NCBI RefSeq assembly: GCF_021730395.1
Contig: NW_026463138.1
Span: 1 to 64,000 of the forward strand
Origin: Mercenaria mercenaria
Taxonomy: Eukaryota > Mollusca > Bivalvia > Venerida > Veneridae
DNA length: 64,000 bases
Direction: 5' to 3'
Part shown: piece by piece, positions 1 through 12,603 of the stretch
Position numbering within the stretch: the first letter of the stretch is position 1
Layout of the letters: each line of letters opens with the position of its first letter
Position numbers and translations under genes: made by a program
The notes under the pieces: generated by a model
The model's database searches: none
What the model saw: the letters and a program-made list of their open reading frames with translations, nothing else
What the model was told of the DNA's origin: nothing

Positions 1-1026
1 ACTCACAATTACACTGAACAAAAATGGCTAGCCAATCACAATGTATCTTTATAAATTATATTCTTTGGCTTAGTTAGTGTATCAGTTTTAAGAGAATTAT
101 AAAAACTGTATTTCAGACATGATATTTTCCTCAGAGTTAAAAATTCATGCATTCTAATATGACTAGCAATGCATTATTCATCACAACGTTATTATGTTAA
201 CATCATGTCAACATGATATTTAGCACCATGTAGTGCTTTCAAATTTGATTCAGTATTTTACCTAATAGCATTTTTAAAACGAAATGTAACACTGCACAAC
301 TGTCTAGATTAATTTACGCACAAACTAATCTGGTATATTCGCTTTACAGAATAATTTGCCATCATTTTCGCCCAAACTGAACTCTTCCGCAAGACGTATT
401 ACCATTTCCAGTCTGGTGTGTATAAACAAAGGAGCATGATGACACGCCATGCATACACGAGGAAACAGTTCCATAATATTTATCTAAATTTTACGACAAA
501 GACATATTAGAAAGGAAATTTTCTATAGCAAAATTATTTATACAATCTGGCAGTAATAATCGTTCGAAATAATTTCACTCGAGCTGCGCCCTCGTGAATT
601 ACACCTGATGTATAACCACCTATCATGCATAAATAATGTTAAAACACTGCTTTGGTGTAAATTATTTCTTAATTACTGTATCACTAGAATTAAATATTTC
701 TAGAAATATTTACAAATGTTGGACAGCTGGTATTGTTCAGTATAATGCTTTGATTCAGTAAAGCAGTTCTCTTTCAATAGCAAAATGTTTTTTTCCTGTA
801 CAATAAATAAAGTTTAAATCACCATGCATTTTCCTATTACTTAGATTAATGTTGGGTACAGAAAACAGTGTTTCAATTTATTTTTTGCCCAATGAAGCTT
901 GAATACTTTAATTATTGAGAAATATAAATATAAGTTGGAAAGCTTGTTTCAAGATCTAGCCTCTCAAAACAGTATAATTAAATAACTTAACCTGACTAAA
1001 TAATCTATTATAAGAGTTTAAGTCTC
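1..1026. other. No gene seen
   Basis: A+T-rich sequence with frequent stops in all frames. I see no coding exon, RNA gene or clear repeat here. Confidence 0.5.
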
Positions 1027-1685
1027 AGTTACACTACACCGTATAGCGTTAACGGACGTTTAACGTATAACAAAATTTTCAATCCGTTTGTGTCCATTCG
1101 CATGCGTATCTTTTCCGTTTCTCATGCGGCACCTGCACTCCTTGTTCTGCGAAATTCGTTCCATCCAGTGGAAGGTTTTGAGCATGTTCAAAATTTAGAA
1201 CGTACACCACCGGACAAAGTTGTCCGTTAGATGTACAGTAGCAATGCGCTGATATGCGTTTTGTTCGTTACTCGTGCGTTCCCTATTCTGAACTTAACCG
1301 GTTCGCATCCGTTCTTGTCAGGTTCACATTCGTTCTTGTCCGGTGGACCTGATTCACGGCCGGACCACTACCGGATGATGCAACGGATGTAACGTATGTT
1401 CAACGGACGATAACTGACAAGAACGTTTTGTCAGTTTCTCATGCGTTGCGCTTTTGTTTTACACGGTACAAGTCTGTTACTAGTACGGTGATATCCGTTA
1501 ATTGAACTTTGTTCGTCCTGTATATATGCGTAAATCTTGCGGTTATTGTGTGTTTTATGCGCCCAATACACCGATCGCGAGAGCATCGAGCAGAAGAGGA
1601 GAATGCCTTTCGTCACCGGATAACTTTCTGTCACAGTTTTTATATACATTTGGCGTCCGCTAACGCTATACGGTGTAGTGTGACT
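1027..1685. mobile_element. Non-autonomous DNA transposon with 32-bp TIRs
   Basis: The ends are inverted copies: 1027-1058 (AGTTACACTACACCGTATAG...) matches the reverse complement of 1654-1685 with two mismatches. The 659-bp body has no transposase frame and is richer in CpG-containing words (ACGG, CGTTC) than its flanks. Inside is a further inverted pair of GTTCTTGTCA words near 1312 and 1416. I could not find a convincing target-site duplication, so the superfamily is left open. Small open frames here are chance. Confidence 0.75.
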
Positions 1686-3360
1686 TACACATAAGGAGTT
1701 AATGTCAATCTACGCCACATTGCCATTTCTGTGCAGTGCAGGTCATGCATACTAATAACATACACTACAAATCAGACTGTCATTGTATAACATAGATTCC
1801 ACTTTAATATTAGGTTTAGATGTTTCTTCAAGATATATTAATGATTTTGAGTTTTTATTTGGTTACAAATATGAAACAGTTTCCAGAGATATAGCTTTAT
1901 TTTCAGTGTGGAATTGTCAATCATATTCTCTGTGACATGCTGGCATTAATCAACAGTCACTTTAGGTGACACTGAACCTTTTCAAGATCATTAAACTTTG
2001 ATTCCAAAGATTTCATTACATGTTCTATGAAATTCTCCAGATATCACTATAATTATACACGGCAGTTAACCAACAATAAGATAAGATACATGTGTTCCTA
2101 ATAATTTGCTGAAAGCCATGGCCATGCAGTCATTTCAGTTTCATCATTATAGCAGTTACTGTAATGGCTGTGTTAAATGTCATTGAACACTACTGATGTA
2201 AAAGTTGTATTATACGGTACTGTTTGTAATCTAAAAACTCATAACAATATACGAGTAAATTTATGAATACTTAAAAAGTACACAGATTTTCCTAAAAAAC
2301 CTATGTTTTTGTTATCCAGAGCAGTAATCACCAGAAGCTCCGATATATGCATTCATTCACTGTTACTGGAGACATACAGAAAATGTGGTTAAGAAATTTC
2401 AAAAGACACCTGACAAGGTTTAACTTAACTGTGAAATGACAAAAAGATGAGCGATCAATCTAAATTCCAGGCCAAGATGAACTTATTCCTATGTTCTTAT
2501 GATTCAATCATATACTATGAAAATGCTACTGTACAATTGTATACTGTGATTCACATTAAACAAGAACTGTACAACTGTACAAACAGTCATAACTTGCTGA
2601 TCGGTCACACATTAAACCGGAATCCACCTAAAAACCGGAATACACTTTCCATAACAGGAATACACCTGTATCTTTTTAATTAGAGGTATTTTTGAAGGAT
2701 TTTTGATATAATTCAATCATATATATCATAAATAATTAACATATGAAAGTAAAATAAAATACTTCACTCAAAACGATAACCGTGCGGGAAATTATCATAA
2801 CCGAAATACACCCGTATTTTATGAATAAATGGTACTTTTGTAGGGTTTATTGCAGAACTCATTTGTATATAATATAAATAATTAATTTACAAAAGGAAAA
2901 TAAAATATGATGATTTGTCAGTTTCCGCATATTAGTTGTGTGCTAAACATGCTAAATTACACGATTGTTCTTAGTATTCATATATTACAATGTAGTTAAG
3001 TACTTTTTGTTTTGTGTGGTAGCAGCATATAAAACACATGACATGCTGCTGAAATAAGAATAAGGTCATTGTATTTGGCAGGCATCGTGGGATCAGATTC
3101 TCCCTAAGCTGTTGCAACCGAGTATACTGCTTGGATCAGGGGGTGTTTCACTTGTACACCTGACCCAAGAGGCAAGATTTACAACACGTTAGTCAGAACT
3201 AGTGCAGTTGTACATATAGAAATACCTTTTGAGTTCAAATAATTATATTTCACTAATGTATACTTTTCCCTACCCTCATTTAGATAAAAAAATCTTGAGA
3301 CAAATGTTTGAAATGAAAAAAAAAATCAGACAATTTCATCTGAAGAACTTTAAATGCATT
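1686..3360. other. No gene seen
   Basis: A+T-rich. A 78-codon open frame at 2447-2683 has no recognisable domain and no splice support, and I treat it as chance. Confidence 0.45.
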
Positions 3361-3361
3361 C

Positions 3362-3822
3362 TGTCACTTAGCACTTTTACACAGTAAACAATACTTTGTT
3401 TACAGCCACATGTTTACTGTGAAAAGTACCAAGTGAAAAAAAAGAAGAAATAAAATCAACTGTTTGTCAAATAAAAAATCCTTTATACCAGATACTGATA
3501 ATGATATCATATTTAAAAAGAAACCAACTAAATGGCACAATTATTGAACAATATTTGTCACTTGGTACATATACTGAGTGCAAACTTGATATAGTTCGGT
3601 GCGAAAAAGCGCCAAGTGACGTAAGGCACTTAGCACTGTGTCGCATTCAAATGGTATATCATTTTCACTTAGCACTTTTTGACCATTTTGTTATAAATTC
3701 ATTTAATGACTTGCTATAATCTTGATATTTTTACAGGACATGGGCAAGGTCAACACTTGATATATGAAAAAAAGTGATTTTTTTCAAAAAATGTCACTTA
3801 GCACTGTGTCGCATTCACCCCA
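3362..3822. repeat. CACTTAGCAC motif cluster with a hairpin
   Basis: The decamer CACTTAGCAC occurs exactly four times (3365, 3627, 3666, 3795). Diverged or inverted forms lie near 3559 and 3611. Two copies carry the longer shared context GCACTGTGTCGCATTCA. At the left edge, 3364-3390 and 3411-3436 form an imperfect inverted repeat. The cluster ends abruptly at the start of the duplicated exon block at 3826. It may be an unclassified foldback element or a small satellite. No coding frame is seen. Confidence 0.5.
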
Positions 3823-4285
3823 CGATTTGCACTATGACATCTTTAAACATACGATATTATAAAAATTATATTCATATTGTTATTATATTTAAGTCCATTT
3901 ATGGAAATGTGACTTGTAGAAACGAAGAAACAACACAATAGTAACCTGTCTTACATATCCACGGTTTTCTGACAGTTGTTCTTTCACATTCCACTTAAGC
4001 GTATGGATCATCCAAAGAGATACATGCGTTACTAACATAACTTGAGAAGGATCAATTTAATTTACTTGTCGATTTATAAAGCTTGAAAACGTAAAAACAA
4101 AGTATTCAGACTGCGTTTTTCGTATAACACTTTGACTGAGACGTTTTCCAATTGCTCTGCTTACTACAACGTAACGGCGAGATTATGTCGTTTATGAAAT
4201 CTCCACACATGTATACGGGTTAGATGTAAGTCAATATATCTTGAGGACACAACAAATATTATTATGTGCATTATGTTTTACTTAC

Positions 4286-4483
4286 TTCCTTTCCGAATGT
4301 AACCTGCTGACTAGATTTACCATGACCAAAGTCTGCCGTTGAAAAACCTACACTCCGGTCGTTAGTACGCTCATCTGTTTGTATGGTTCTCTGATAAAGG
4401 TATTTTCCCTGCTGCATTATACCTTTTGTTTCAGCAATGCTATTGTTGACGTTCTTTTTTGACAAATGACCATTATCTTCATT
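4286..4483 (-). CDS. Repeat-module exon A of an unrecognised modular gene
   Basis: On the minus strand an acceptor (...CTTTCACAG) precedes 66 open codons beginning NEDNGHLSKKN and ending QQVTFGKE, followed at once by the donor GTAAGT. The exon is 198 bp with phase 0 at both ends, so it can be skipped or duplicated without breaking the frame. The composition is polar, rich in Gln, Asn, Thr and Ser, with no signal peptide or membrane segment. The same module recurs at 4959, 14949, 15652 and 16436, and broken at 17243. An alternative acceptor 9 bp upstream would add three in-frame residues. I do not recognise the family. Low-complexity regions of this kind are often disordered linkers or scaffolds, but that is inference. 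Confidence 0.7.
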
Positions 4484-4958
4484 CTGTGAAAGCTATAGAA
4501 AATAATGCAAGATCAGCTTTTGTGTACGCAAGGTTATTAATCGTCATTTGCCTTCAAGAAAAAAGCTAAAAAGAAAAGAAAAAGAGAGACTATTTTCTCT
4601 TATACGTTCGGGTATCAAGGACTTTTTACACTGATAAAACAATTAGTTTTCTTTGTTAACTGTATTGTGTTACCGATGGTCTTGATTTTAAAATCACTAA
4701 CAATATTGTGAAACTATCAAATTAGATCACGTGTCAATTTGTAAAGCTTAAAACCATACACATATTGTTTTTTTCGCATTACACGTGAACTGATATTCTA
4801 GTGAATCTGTAATATTTTAATCGCAAATGCAACATTTACTATAATGAAACAGATAATATTATTTAAAATATCTTCATTTATGTGTTCTATTCTTATGCAA
4901 GTCCATATATCTTGCGGACACAAGAGAAATATTTAAGTATGCGTTTAAGTTCACTTAC

Positions 4959-5162
4959 CACTCCAAACGTACTTTGTTGATTAGATTTCTCATCAGAAAA
5001 GCCAGTCGATGATAACCTTTGGCCATTAGTAATGTTGTCATTAGTAATTGTCATTGTTTGTGAGGGTCCTTGATAATCAGAGCTTCCGTGTTGCATTATT
5101 TCTGTCGTGTCGGCAACTTTATCTTTTATGTTCTCTTTAGACAGCTGATCAGGGTCTTCATT
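4959..5162 (-). CDS. Repeat-module exon B
   Basis: The acceptor (...GTAACAGCCACAG) leads into 68 open codons starting NEDPDQLSKEN and ending SNQQSTFGV, then GTAAGT. The exon is 204 bp, phase 0-0. It shares with exon A the NED start, the LSK.N motif, a Q.G..DYQ centre and the final QQ..FG, but is otherwise diverged, so A and B look like older duplicates. It lies 673 bp from exon A in the array. A second acceptor 6 bp upstream is also in frame. Function unknown. Confidence 0.7.
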
Positions 5163-5471
5163 CTGTGGCTGTTACAGAAAATGCATTGTGGGTACGTGCA
5201 TGCCTTAATGTTGCTAGTCTTTTAACATATTAAACGTAAAATTATTACCTAATAAAGCTCCTATATGTCCCATATTACTACAAGTACTGTGCAAAGTGTA
5301 TGGAGTAAAATACCGAATAAAACTTTTGAAATATGTATCGACCATTCATTCAACGATTATATTAAGGAAACACACTACATTTCTTACATCTTCGTACAAT
5401 TATTTTCGACATTTTCCCGGAACTCCATTTCTATTGCGCAAACCATTCTTTGCCATTCTGTCTAGATGTAG

Positions 5472-7780
5472 ATTGTTTTAAATGACTTCAATCTACCTGA
5501 TATAGATTGGTCATCTGAGGCCCCCAAGTCCAAATGCAGATTCAAGGAAATGTATGAGGACTTCATTGATAGGATAAATTCCTTTAATCTACAGCAAATG
5601 GTCAAGATCCCAACCAGAAATGAGAATATTCTGGACCTGTTCCTCACTAACTTCCCTTCCCTAGTTCAATGTACTAAAACAATCCCTAGTCTAGGTAAAT
5701 CTGACCACGATATTGTCTTCCATGAAATCAACATAAAGATAGGCCGTCCCCTCCAGCCCAAAAGGTCAATAAAATGCTTTAACATAGCAAATTGGGATGA
5801 TTTCAAAAGGGACCTATCGGAGTTTGGAAAGAAATTCGCTGATTCTGACCACTCTGACCCCGCCTCAGATTGGAATCTGTTCAAAGATGAACTAAATCCA
5901 CTTAGTTCTCTACACATTCCAACAAAAACTACTAAGACACGCTGCGACCTCCCATGGTTAACTCCCAAGATCCTTAGGCAAATCCGCAAGCGTGATAAAA
6001 TGTACACCAAATTGAGGAAATCCAACCAATCCCCATGCAAAAGTAACACCTTCAAATCCCTTAAATATAGCATCCAAAAACAGCTAAGGAACTCGTACTG
6101 GTCTTACCTAGAATCAGTCATATTCATGGACGATTCACAACCAGGTAAAAATAAGAAATTCTATTCCTTCATAAAACATAAGAAAACAGAAAATTGTGTG
6201 GTGTAGCACCCCTTAAGCATGAGGGTCTAACATATACTGACCCTGCCACCAAGGCCAATATACTAAATAGGCAATTTGAGTCGGTCTTCTCAAAACCACA
6301 ACCACTCAGTTTGAAGCAACTCTGCAAAAAAGGTACTACAAACACTTCAGCACCCAACATGCCCATGATCTCCGTTACAGAAGAGGGTGTTGATAAACTC
6401 CTGCAGGGGCTCTCTCCAAACAAAGCCTCTGGCCCAGATGAACTCTCACCAAGAGTTCTAAAAGAGCTACACCACGAGATAGCGCCCATCCTTACAATTA
6501 TATTTAGGTCATCCCTGGAAACTGGCTGTGTCCCGCCAGATTGGAGAAGTGCAGTTGTCGCCCCTGTTTATAAGAAAGGCCCGAAATCCAAGGCCAGTAA
6601 CTACAGGCCAATATCTCTCACCTGCATAGCTTCCAAATTATTGGAACACATTCTAGTCTCCAACATCATGACACATTTTGACACTAATGACCTCTTAAGC
6701 CAGTACCAGCATGGCTTCAGATCTAAGCATAGCTGTGAATCACAACTGATCAGCTTTACACAAGAAGTTTACGACAACCTTGAGCAAGGTCAACAAACAG
6801 ATGTAATAGTAATGGATTTTAGTAAAGCATTCGACAAGGTTGATCACAATAAACTGATATTTAAACTTAATGAGTTGGGCGTCCACCCTCTGGTATCACA
6901 GTGGATAAAGTCATTTCTGAAGGGTCGAACCCAAAGAGTAGTTGTAGACGGCTGCACTTCTGACACCCTGCCTGTCCTGTCCGGTGTCCCTCAGGGATCC
7001 GTCCTAGGGCCCTGTCTCTTCCTGGCTTACATTAATGACCTACCAGATTCTATTAGAAGTAAGGCAAGACTGTTAGCAGATGATACCATAGTATACCTTA
7101 CAGTCAAGTCCTCATCTGATGCCCAAACACTACAAAAAGGTTTGTACGCCCTTGAAAAGTGGGAACGGGACTGGTCAATGGAAATTAATCCAGACAAGTG
7201 TGAGGTGCTGAGAATTACTCGCAAACATTGCTCATCCATCTGGCACCCCTGGCAAAAGTCCCTCTCATACAAAGTCGATAAAGTGCAAAGATCAGCTGCA
7301 CGGTTTATCTTTAACGATTATAATTATACAAGCAGTGTAACCCAGATGATTAACACCCTAAACTGGCAAACTTTAGAACAACGGCGCATACAATCTTCTC
7401 TCATCTATTTTTACAAAATCCGAACGAATCATGTATGCGTCGACCATAACCATCTTACTCCGACCAGAAACCTGAACTACCTAATTCCACAGTCCCGTAC
7501 TCAATACCACATGAACTCCTTCTTCCCCCGTACAATCAGACTATGGAATGGCCTTCCTCAATATGTACAGTCCAGCCCCAGCCTCAACACATTTGCTTAG
7601 CCGCTGGCTACTGTACATCTGCAGTAACTTCCTTCACTATCGTCTTAACTTAGCACCTGTAGTAATTTTTATTCTTTGCACCTAATGAGTTTTCTCATTT
7701 TTAACACTGCCCAGACAAGCGCCTTCCAGTCATAATCGTGAATGATTGTTGGAAGAATCATGTAGATGTAGATGTAGTCA
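5472..7780 (+). mobile_element. 5'-truncated non-LTR retrotransposon (CR1/Jockey-like LINE)
   Basis: The element starts inside its apurinic endonuclease: the first readable residues are VLNDFNLPDIDW, the end of the usual GDFN motif. It continues through a linker (5550-6206) into reverse transcriptase (6194-7600). Visible RT motifs are SNYRPISLT, FSKAFDKVDH, GVPQGSVLGP and LLADDTIVYL. The C-terminal tail (RTIRLWNGLP) ends in a stop at 7598-7600. A frameshift near 6195 (an extra GT in GTGTGGTG) splits the frame. Near 7228 the protein jumps from RITRKH straight to CSSIWHP, so roughly 80 residues between the palm and the thumb are lost in frame. The 3' end is a TAGATG hexamer run at about 7762-7777. 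A TAGATGTAG lies at both edges, either a target duplication or chance match to that tail. It is inserted in the intron next to exon B. Dead copy. Confidence 0.9.
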
Positions 7781-8177
7781 TTAATATGGCATAATGTTAT
7801 TCCTGCTAACAGGTGTCTTTATTATCATAATCATAAGGGAGTTAAACTGTATCAACAACTGAAAATACCTTAAAAGTTAAATGTCACTAGTGGGGATACA
7901 GTCTGACAGGGACTCGAATCAGGTCCACAGACTGATGATTTAATGACATTTTTGTCGGGAGGTTTACAAATGACTCTGAAGTTTTGTACCATGAGAAATA
8001 GATTAATTGTGCTTGACTTTTCGCACTTAGCATCGGGTTAATGTACAGGTACCACTGGGTAACAATAAACACCATGAATTATATATTATGAAAAACAAGA
8101 TTTATTATAAATGGTGTTTTGAGAGTTTTTCGGACACAGAAAACATTCTGAAAACAAAACAAGTTAAAATCACTTAC

Positions 8178-8213
8178 ATCAGTAACATTACCATCGGTAA
8201 AGATGGCCGGAAT
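8178..8213 (-). CDS. Candidate 36-bp micro-exon
   Basis: On the minus strand a long T-rich tract ending TTTTTTAG precedes 12 codons, IPAIFTDGNVTD, followed by the strong donor GTAAGTG. The exon is phase 0 at both ends, like the module exons on either side, and lies on the same strand between exon B and the exon at 12604. The splice signals are good, but so short an exon could arise by chance. Transcript evidence is lacking. Confidence 0.45.
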
Positions 8214-9427
8214 CTAAAAAACAAACAAACAAAAAAACAAATATAATAACAAAGAATTTGTTATTTTCACTAAAACAGTTTGAAAATTGAACGGTAAACT
8301 TACACTTTAATTGTTCTATGCCTAGTACAAATAATTAAAGGTATTAAAGGTAAAGGCAATGTTGTGTTTACGTTAATTTTGTTGGCTAGGAACCTTCAAA
8401 TCATTTAAATAAGTGAAATAACTTTTAAAACAGCTTAAAAATGAGAAGTTATGAGCATTTAAGCATCTGCTCAAAATGGCGACCACTTTGTTTCCATGCC
8501 AGCAGGAAACAAAAATAGCTGATTTATTTAGTTTTTGGTACATACTACATTTACTTATTTCTGTAAATAAATCCCGCTACACCTTTCCAAATAAAATGAA
8601 CGAAATGAACATGTTTCACAGCTTGCAATCAAGAAACATACAAAATTAGTCTATTTAAAATGTTATTTGCTAAATAAAGAATCCAGCAGTGTGTAAATGA
8701 CGTCATAAACACACTACAATGACTGCCTCCACAATTAGACATTTTCTTAAACTTCAAACTGTCACATCTTTCTAAATAGTGGTCCGATTTGAAAATATTT
8801 CAGCGTTATGAAAGGCTTAAGGATGCCTTTCATATCAAATAAACTTATAATCAGGCATCCCTTTCCCTTTAAATGTATGCTCCAAAATATCGTATTTGTA
8901 AATAATGTAAGCTATTTCATTAAACTAATTCTTCATTATCTAAATATCAGATGTACGGAAGATCAATGTTTTTTAAGCAATAGATGAAACAATATTCGTT
9001 AGTCCATATTTTTTTGCAATATATACAGTTTGGTAAAATAATTGGGATATATTTCTTATTTTTGTTACACGACGAATCTGAAAAGTAATGTGTTTAGTAA
9101 TGGCGAGTAGCTAAAAAACAAATAAAGGCTATAATTGAACTAGATATCTGACCCGACTTCACAAGTTGGCATCCTTATTTTTCTTAAAATAGTTTTCTTC
9201 TAAGAAATCGTGCCTAATATCATCAAAAAACATTCATTTTCTTTTTCCATTGCATATCAACACAGTCATTTTTAAAGGTGACAACTTGTTACTTCTCCAA
9301 ATTTCTTTGCAATTTATCATACATCTAATTAAAAGTGTCATTATGGTTCGTTCCAACTTTTGTTACAGACCTAAAATATATTATTTTGTTATTTCCTATA
9401 TTTTAGGAATTGTTCTTTCACATATTT
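8214..9427. other. No gene seen
   Basis: Probable intron of the minus-strand modular gene. No further exon or clear repeat is seen. Confidence 0.45.
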
Positions 9428-9705
9428 CGCGTGCGGAAGGTCGTAGGTTCGATCCCCGGCCGCGTCATACTAAAGACGTAAAAATGGTACTAGCAGCTTC
9501 TTTGCTTGGCGCTCAGCATTAAGTGGGTAGTGCTAGGACTAGTCAGCCCGGTGTCAATATAATGCGACTGGGTGGGGTATCATGTCACGTGTCTACGGCG
9601 TGATATTCCAGTGAGGCAGCACTATAAAGTTAGGCATTGCGCTCACTGCTTCAAGTAGACTTCGTCATTTGAAAAAGACATTAAACCCGAACACACACAC
9701 ATATA
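9428..9705 (+). mobile_element. tRNA-derived SINE, 5' truncated
   Basis: A pol III B box (GGTTCGATCCC) lies at about 9447, followed by a long unique body and the end TTAAACCCGAACACACACAC. The A box expected about 40 bp upstream is absent, so the tRNA-like head is cut. From memory this matches a SINE common in bivalves. A 90-codon open frame across its start is not a gene. Confidence 0.75.
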
Positions 9706-10282
9706 TTTCGCATTTTTCTGAATAGTTGATTATTCTAGTAGAAAGTATTACTGATACCATTTTATTACCTCCCTTTATGGCTCTGACAGTATAATCTCCT
9801 TATTAGGTAACAATTATATATAACCTCTTTTTGGTTGTTGCTTTATCGGTTTAAACATAAAACTAATGGGACTATCGAGCTTTTACTTAAACGATAAAGA
9901 ATCTTTAAAAATTCTCGTATATGAGCTTATAGCGTTCGTACCGATCCTGCAAAAATTTACTGAAATCTGGCTGGGATTTTCAATCAAGAAACCTTCAAAT
10001 GTTTTAATCAAATATCAAAAGAGTGTCCTCAGTGCCTAAGAACCATTTCAACACATTTTAGAGAATTCCATCGAAGCATACCGTTATCTATCTGTGAGTC
10101 CATTCTACACATAGAGGAGAAACTTTGACAGCAAAAATGTATCCACATCTGATGTTCCCAAATATAATCAGATTTGTATTTATTTAGTAGTTTCATGACT
10201 TTGGTGTACACCAATAAATATTTTAGTTAACTATCGACAAAATTTCTTTATTTCGTTGATAATGTGAAGATAGCTGTAAATC
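9706..10282. other. No gene seen
   Basis: A+T-rich intronic sequence with no supported feature. Confidence 0.4.
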
Positions 10283-11305
10283 AGCGACGGATACGTTACA
10301 CTGCAAATTTACATTCAAAAAAAAAATTTGAATATAACACATCAATATATGTCCGTTATTTACCTGTTCAGACTAAATACTCTTTATAGTTTAATAAGAA
10401 ATGAAAAAATATATATATTTATTTTGATAAAATAAATAAAACTGTATGGAAAAATAACGTAATTGACACAAATATCAGTTGTCGTAAAACGCACTTCATA
10501 TTGGATTATGAAAAAAGAACTATATCATAATGTAGATTAACGTACTAACATTGATGAGGGAAACATACTATATAAGCAAAATAACTGTTGGTTTGTATAT
10601 ATATATATATGAAAATAAGACTTTTTGGTGAAAATTGTCTACCCATTTCGTATAAACGTATCCGTCGCATTATTAAATTGATTATTTGGCGTGACATTTG
10701 CTTTATATTTCATATATTTTGCTATGATTCTATTTGAAAATAAAGAAATATATCACAATATGTTTATGTTTTGTATAGAAAAAGAAAAAAAAACCCTTAA
10801 ATATGAACATCTAACATAAAACATAGAAATTGTAACGTATCTGTTTTATTCAATATTTATGAAGTCTTATTTACTTCAGATACCAATGATAAAACCGTCA
10901 TCAACTTTTTTTCTAACACTTTAAGTTAAGGTGATGATTATTCCAACAGTTCAAACATTTTTACACATTATAGCACATTCGTAAAACTTATAAGTTTTTT
11001 GTAACGTATCTGTTTTTAATACGTTTTCTCAAGAAAATTATATGAAATCTGGACTAAAAGTTAAACACGTGTTCTACTACACTGTTCGGTAACATTTCAA
11101 AATAAATGCAATATAAAAGTATGCTGAATGAAACGATTAGTAACGTATCTGTTAAAAACATTTTCTTCAATATGTTTATTTCGTTAATAAATAAATATTT
11201 TTTGATAATCATATCATTACACATTAAAACTGTCAAAAGTCGTTCTGGAACATACATTACACACCAGAGTATTTGAAGTGAATAGGTGTTGTAACGTATC
11301 TGTTG
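10283..11305. repeat. Spaced array of a TGTAACGTATCTGTT motif
   Basis: The core GTAACGTATC followed by TGTT recurs at 10832, 11001, 11140 and 11291 (spacings 169, 139 and 151 bp), embedded in otherwise different A+T-rich sequence. Two related copies flank the left part in opposite orientation: GCGACGGATACGTTAC at about 10283 and AAACGTATCCGTCGC at 10654. The inter-motif sequence is not obviously repeated. The motif could be a protein-binding site array or remnants of an eroded satellite. Confidence 0.55.
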
Positions 11306-11516
11306 TCCAAACTGCCGACACAAATGGTACGCGGTCAATTTACAAATGATCGACGTATGATGTATATCGTTAACTTATCATTTGAGCATCACAGTTTAGT
11401 AATTGTCTCGATATTTAAATTTGAATACCATGCAATTTAATTTAACCCTAGATCACCGACATTGATTTATGATTTTATGTGCATGTTAAAGGTCTGATTT
11501 CGGAAATTAGTTATCT

Positions 11517-11958
11517 CTACACTCATAGACATTTATAGTCGGTCACCTATGACTTACATGTATTTCTTTAAGAATACGCTGAAAATAAAACAATAAAGTA
11601 TGCATTGTATACAATCAGTTTATTCAATATCTTAATAAAAGTATTGCCAGTTTCATTTCATTAGAACATTTGAGCTATATATTCAGATATATATCATTTC
11701 GATGCGTAGCCGTTTTCAGGCAGGTATTAATGCAAACAGCGGACACACGAGATATTTTTTGAAAGTCTGACTTTGAAAAGTGTGAGTGTTGTTATTCAAA
11801 CTGTTGATGTTTCCAAATCTCAAATGTTTTAACGAAGTGAAACTGGCCATTTTGTAATTAAGATATTGAATAAGTTGATGGTGTTCTTTATTTTCAGGGT
11901 ATTCTTAAAGAAATATTGAAAATTATAGGTGTCCGATTATAAATGTCTATGAGTGTAG
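11517..11958. mobile_element. Foldback element (MITE-like) with about 150-bp arms
   Basis: Arms 11517-11674 and 11819-11958 are inverted copies with scattered mismatches. Both outer ends read CTACACTCATAGACATTT, and inner segments such as TTATTCAATATCTTAAT also match. The central loop is about 145 bp. There is no coding frame and no clear target duplication. It probably sits in an intron of the minus-strand modular gene. Confidence 0.85.
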
Positions 11959-12603
11959 CGGACATTTCACTGCAATTTTTAGACAGCATAAAACATGCCT
12001 CCTTCTTTCTGAAAGCTGAATAGTGATACTACCAAAAAGTAAACAAAGTTGAAGTGCGCCGACATGTTTAAATTGGAGTTGCTCCTCTATCTGTAAAATG
12101 GACGTGTCATTAAGTAATTCAATGTTACGTGTTATAAGAATAATTTCCTTAAACTTTAATGGCAGGAAAGAATTGTAGTCAGGTAGAATGAGTTGAACAA
12201 AATTCAATTGGAAAGATGTATGAATGGCTACCTCTGATCAGGTTTAAAGGCAATTTAGCAAGCGGTTTATGAGACGTCATTTAAGGTTGATGTTACCATC
12301 CCAGAGTCACTCAGAACTACTTGATCAGGTATGTGTGCCCTTGACTAAGTTTGACGGACACGTCTCTGTTTGATAACATTGTCAACTAAATGTGTTCTAC
12401 TGCGGTCCATAAGAGCAGCTCGGAAATACCGTTTAAACAAATGAGCAAAAGATCCATTAAGTAGATGCTCTTTACCACGGCTTTAGTAAATATCTATCAA
12501 GAAGTTCATAAGAATAAATCAGATAACAGTATGTGTCTTCTTTTATATTTGAATGTCCGTTACAAATATTAATCTCAGAATGCTTTTGATGTGAGTCTCC
12601 TAC
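11959..12603. other. No gene seen
   Basis: No supported exon or repeat. The 86-codon minus frame at 11947-12207 has no domain or splice support. Confidence 0.4.

Larger units (their letters stand above)
3826..5237 (-). repeat. Segmental duplication, copy 1 (two exons plus introns)
   Basis: This block is nearly identical to 14466-15926 in the same orientation, at an offset of about 10,640 bp. It contains exons at 4286-4483 and 4959-5162 and their intron flanks. The two copies differ by scattered substitutions and a few indels, including about 30 extra bases in the other copy near 14785. The high similarity of the introns argues for a recent duplication. Confidence 0.85.
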
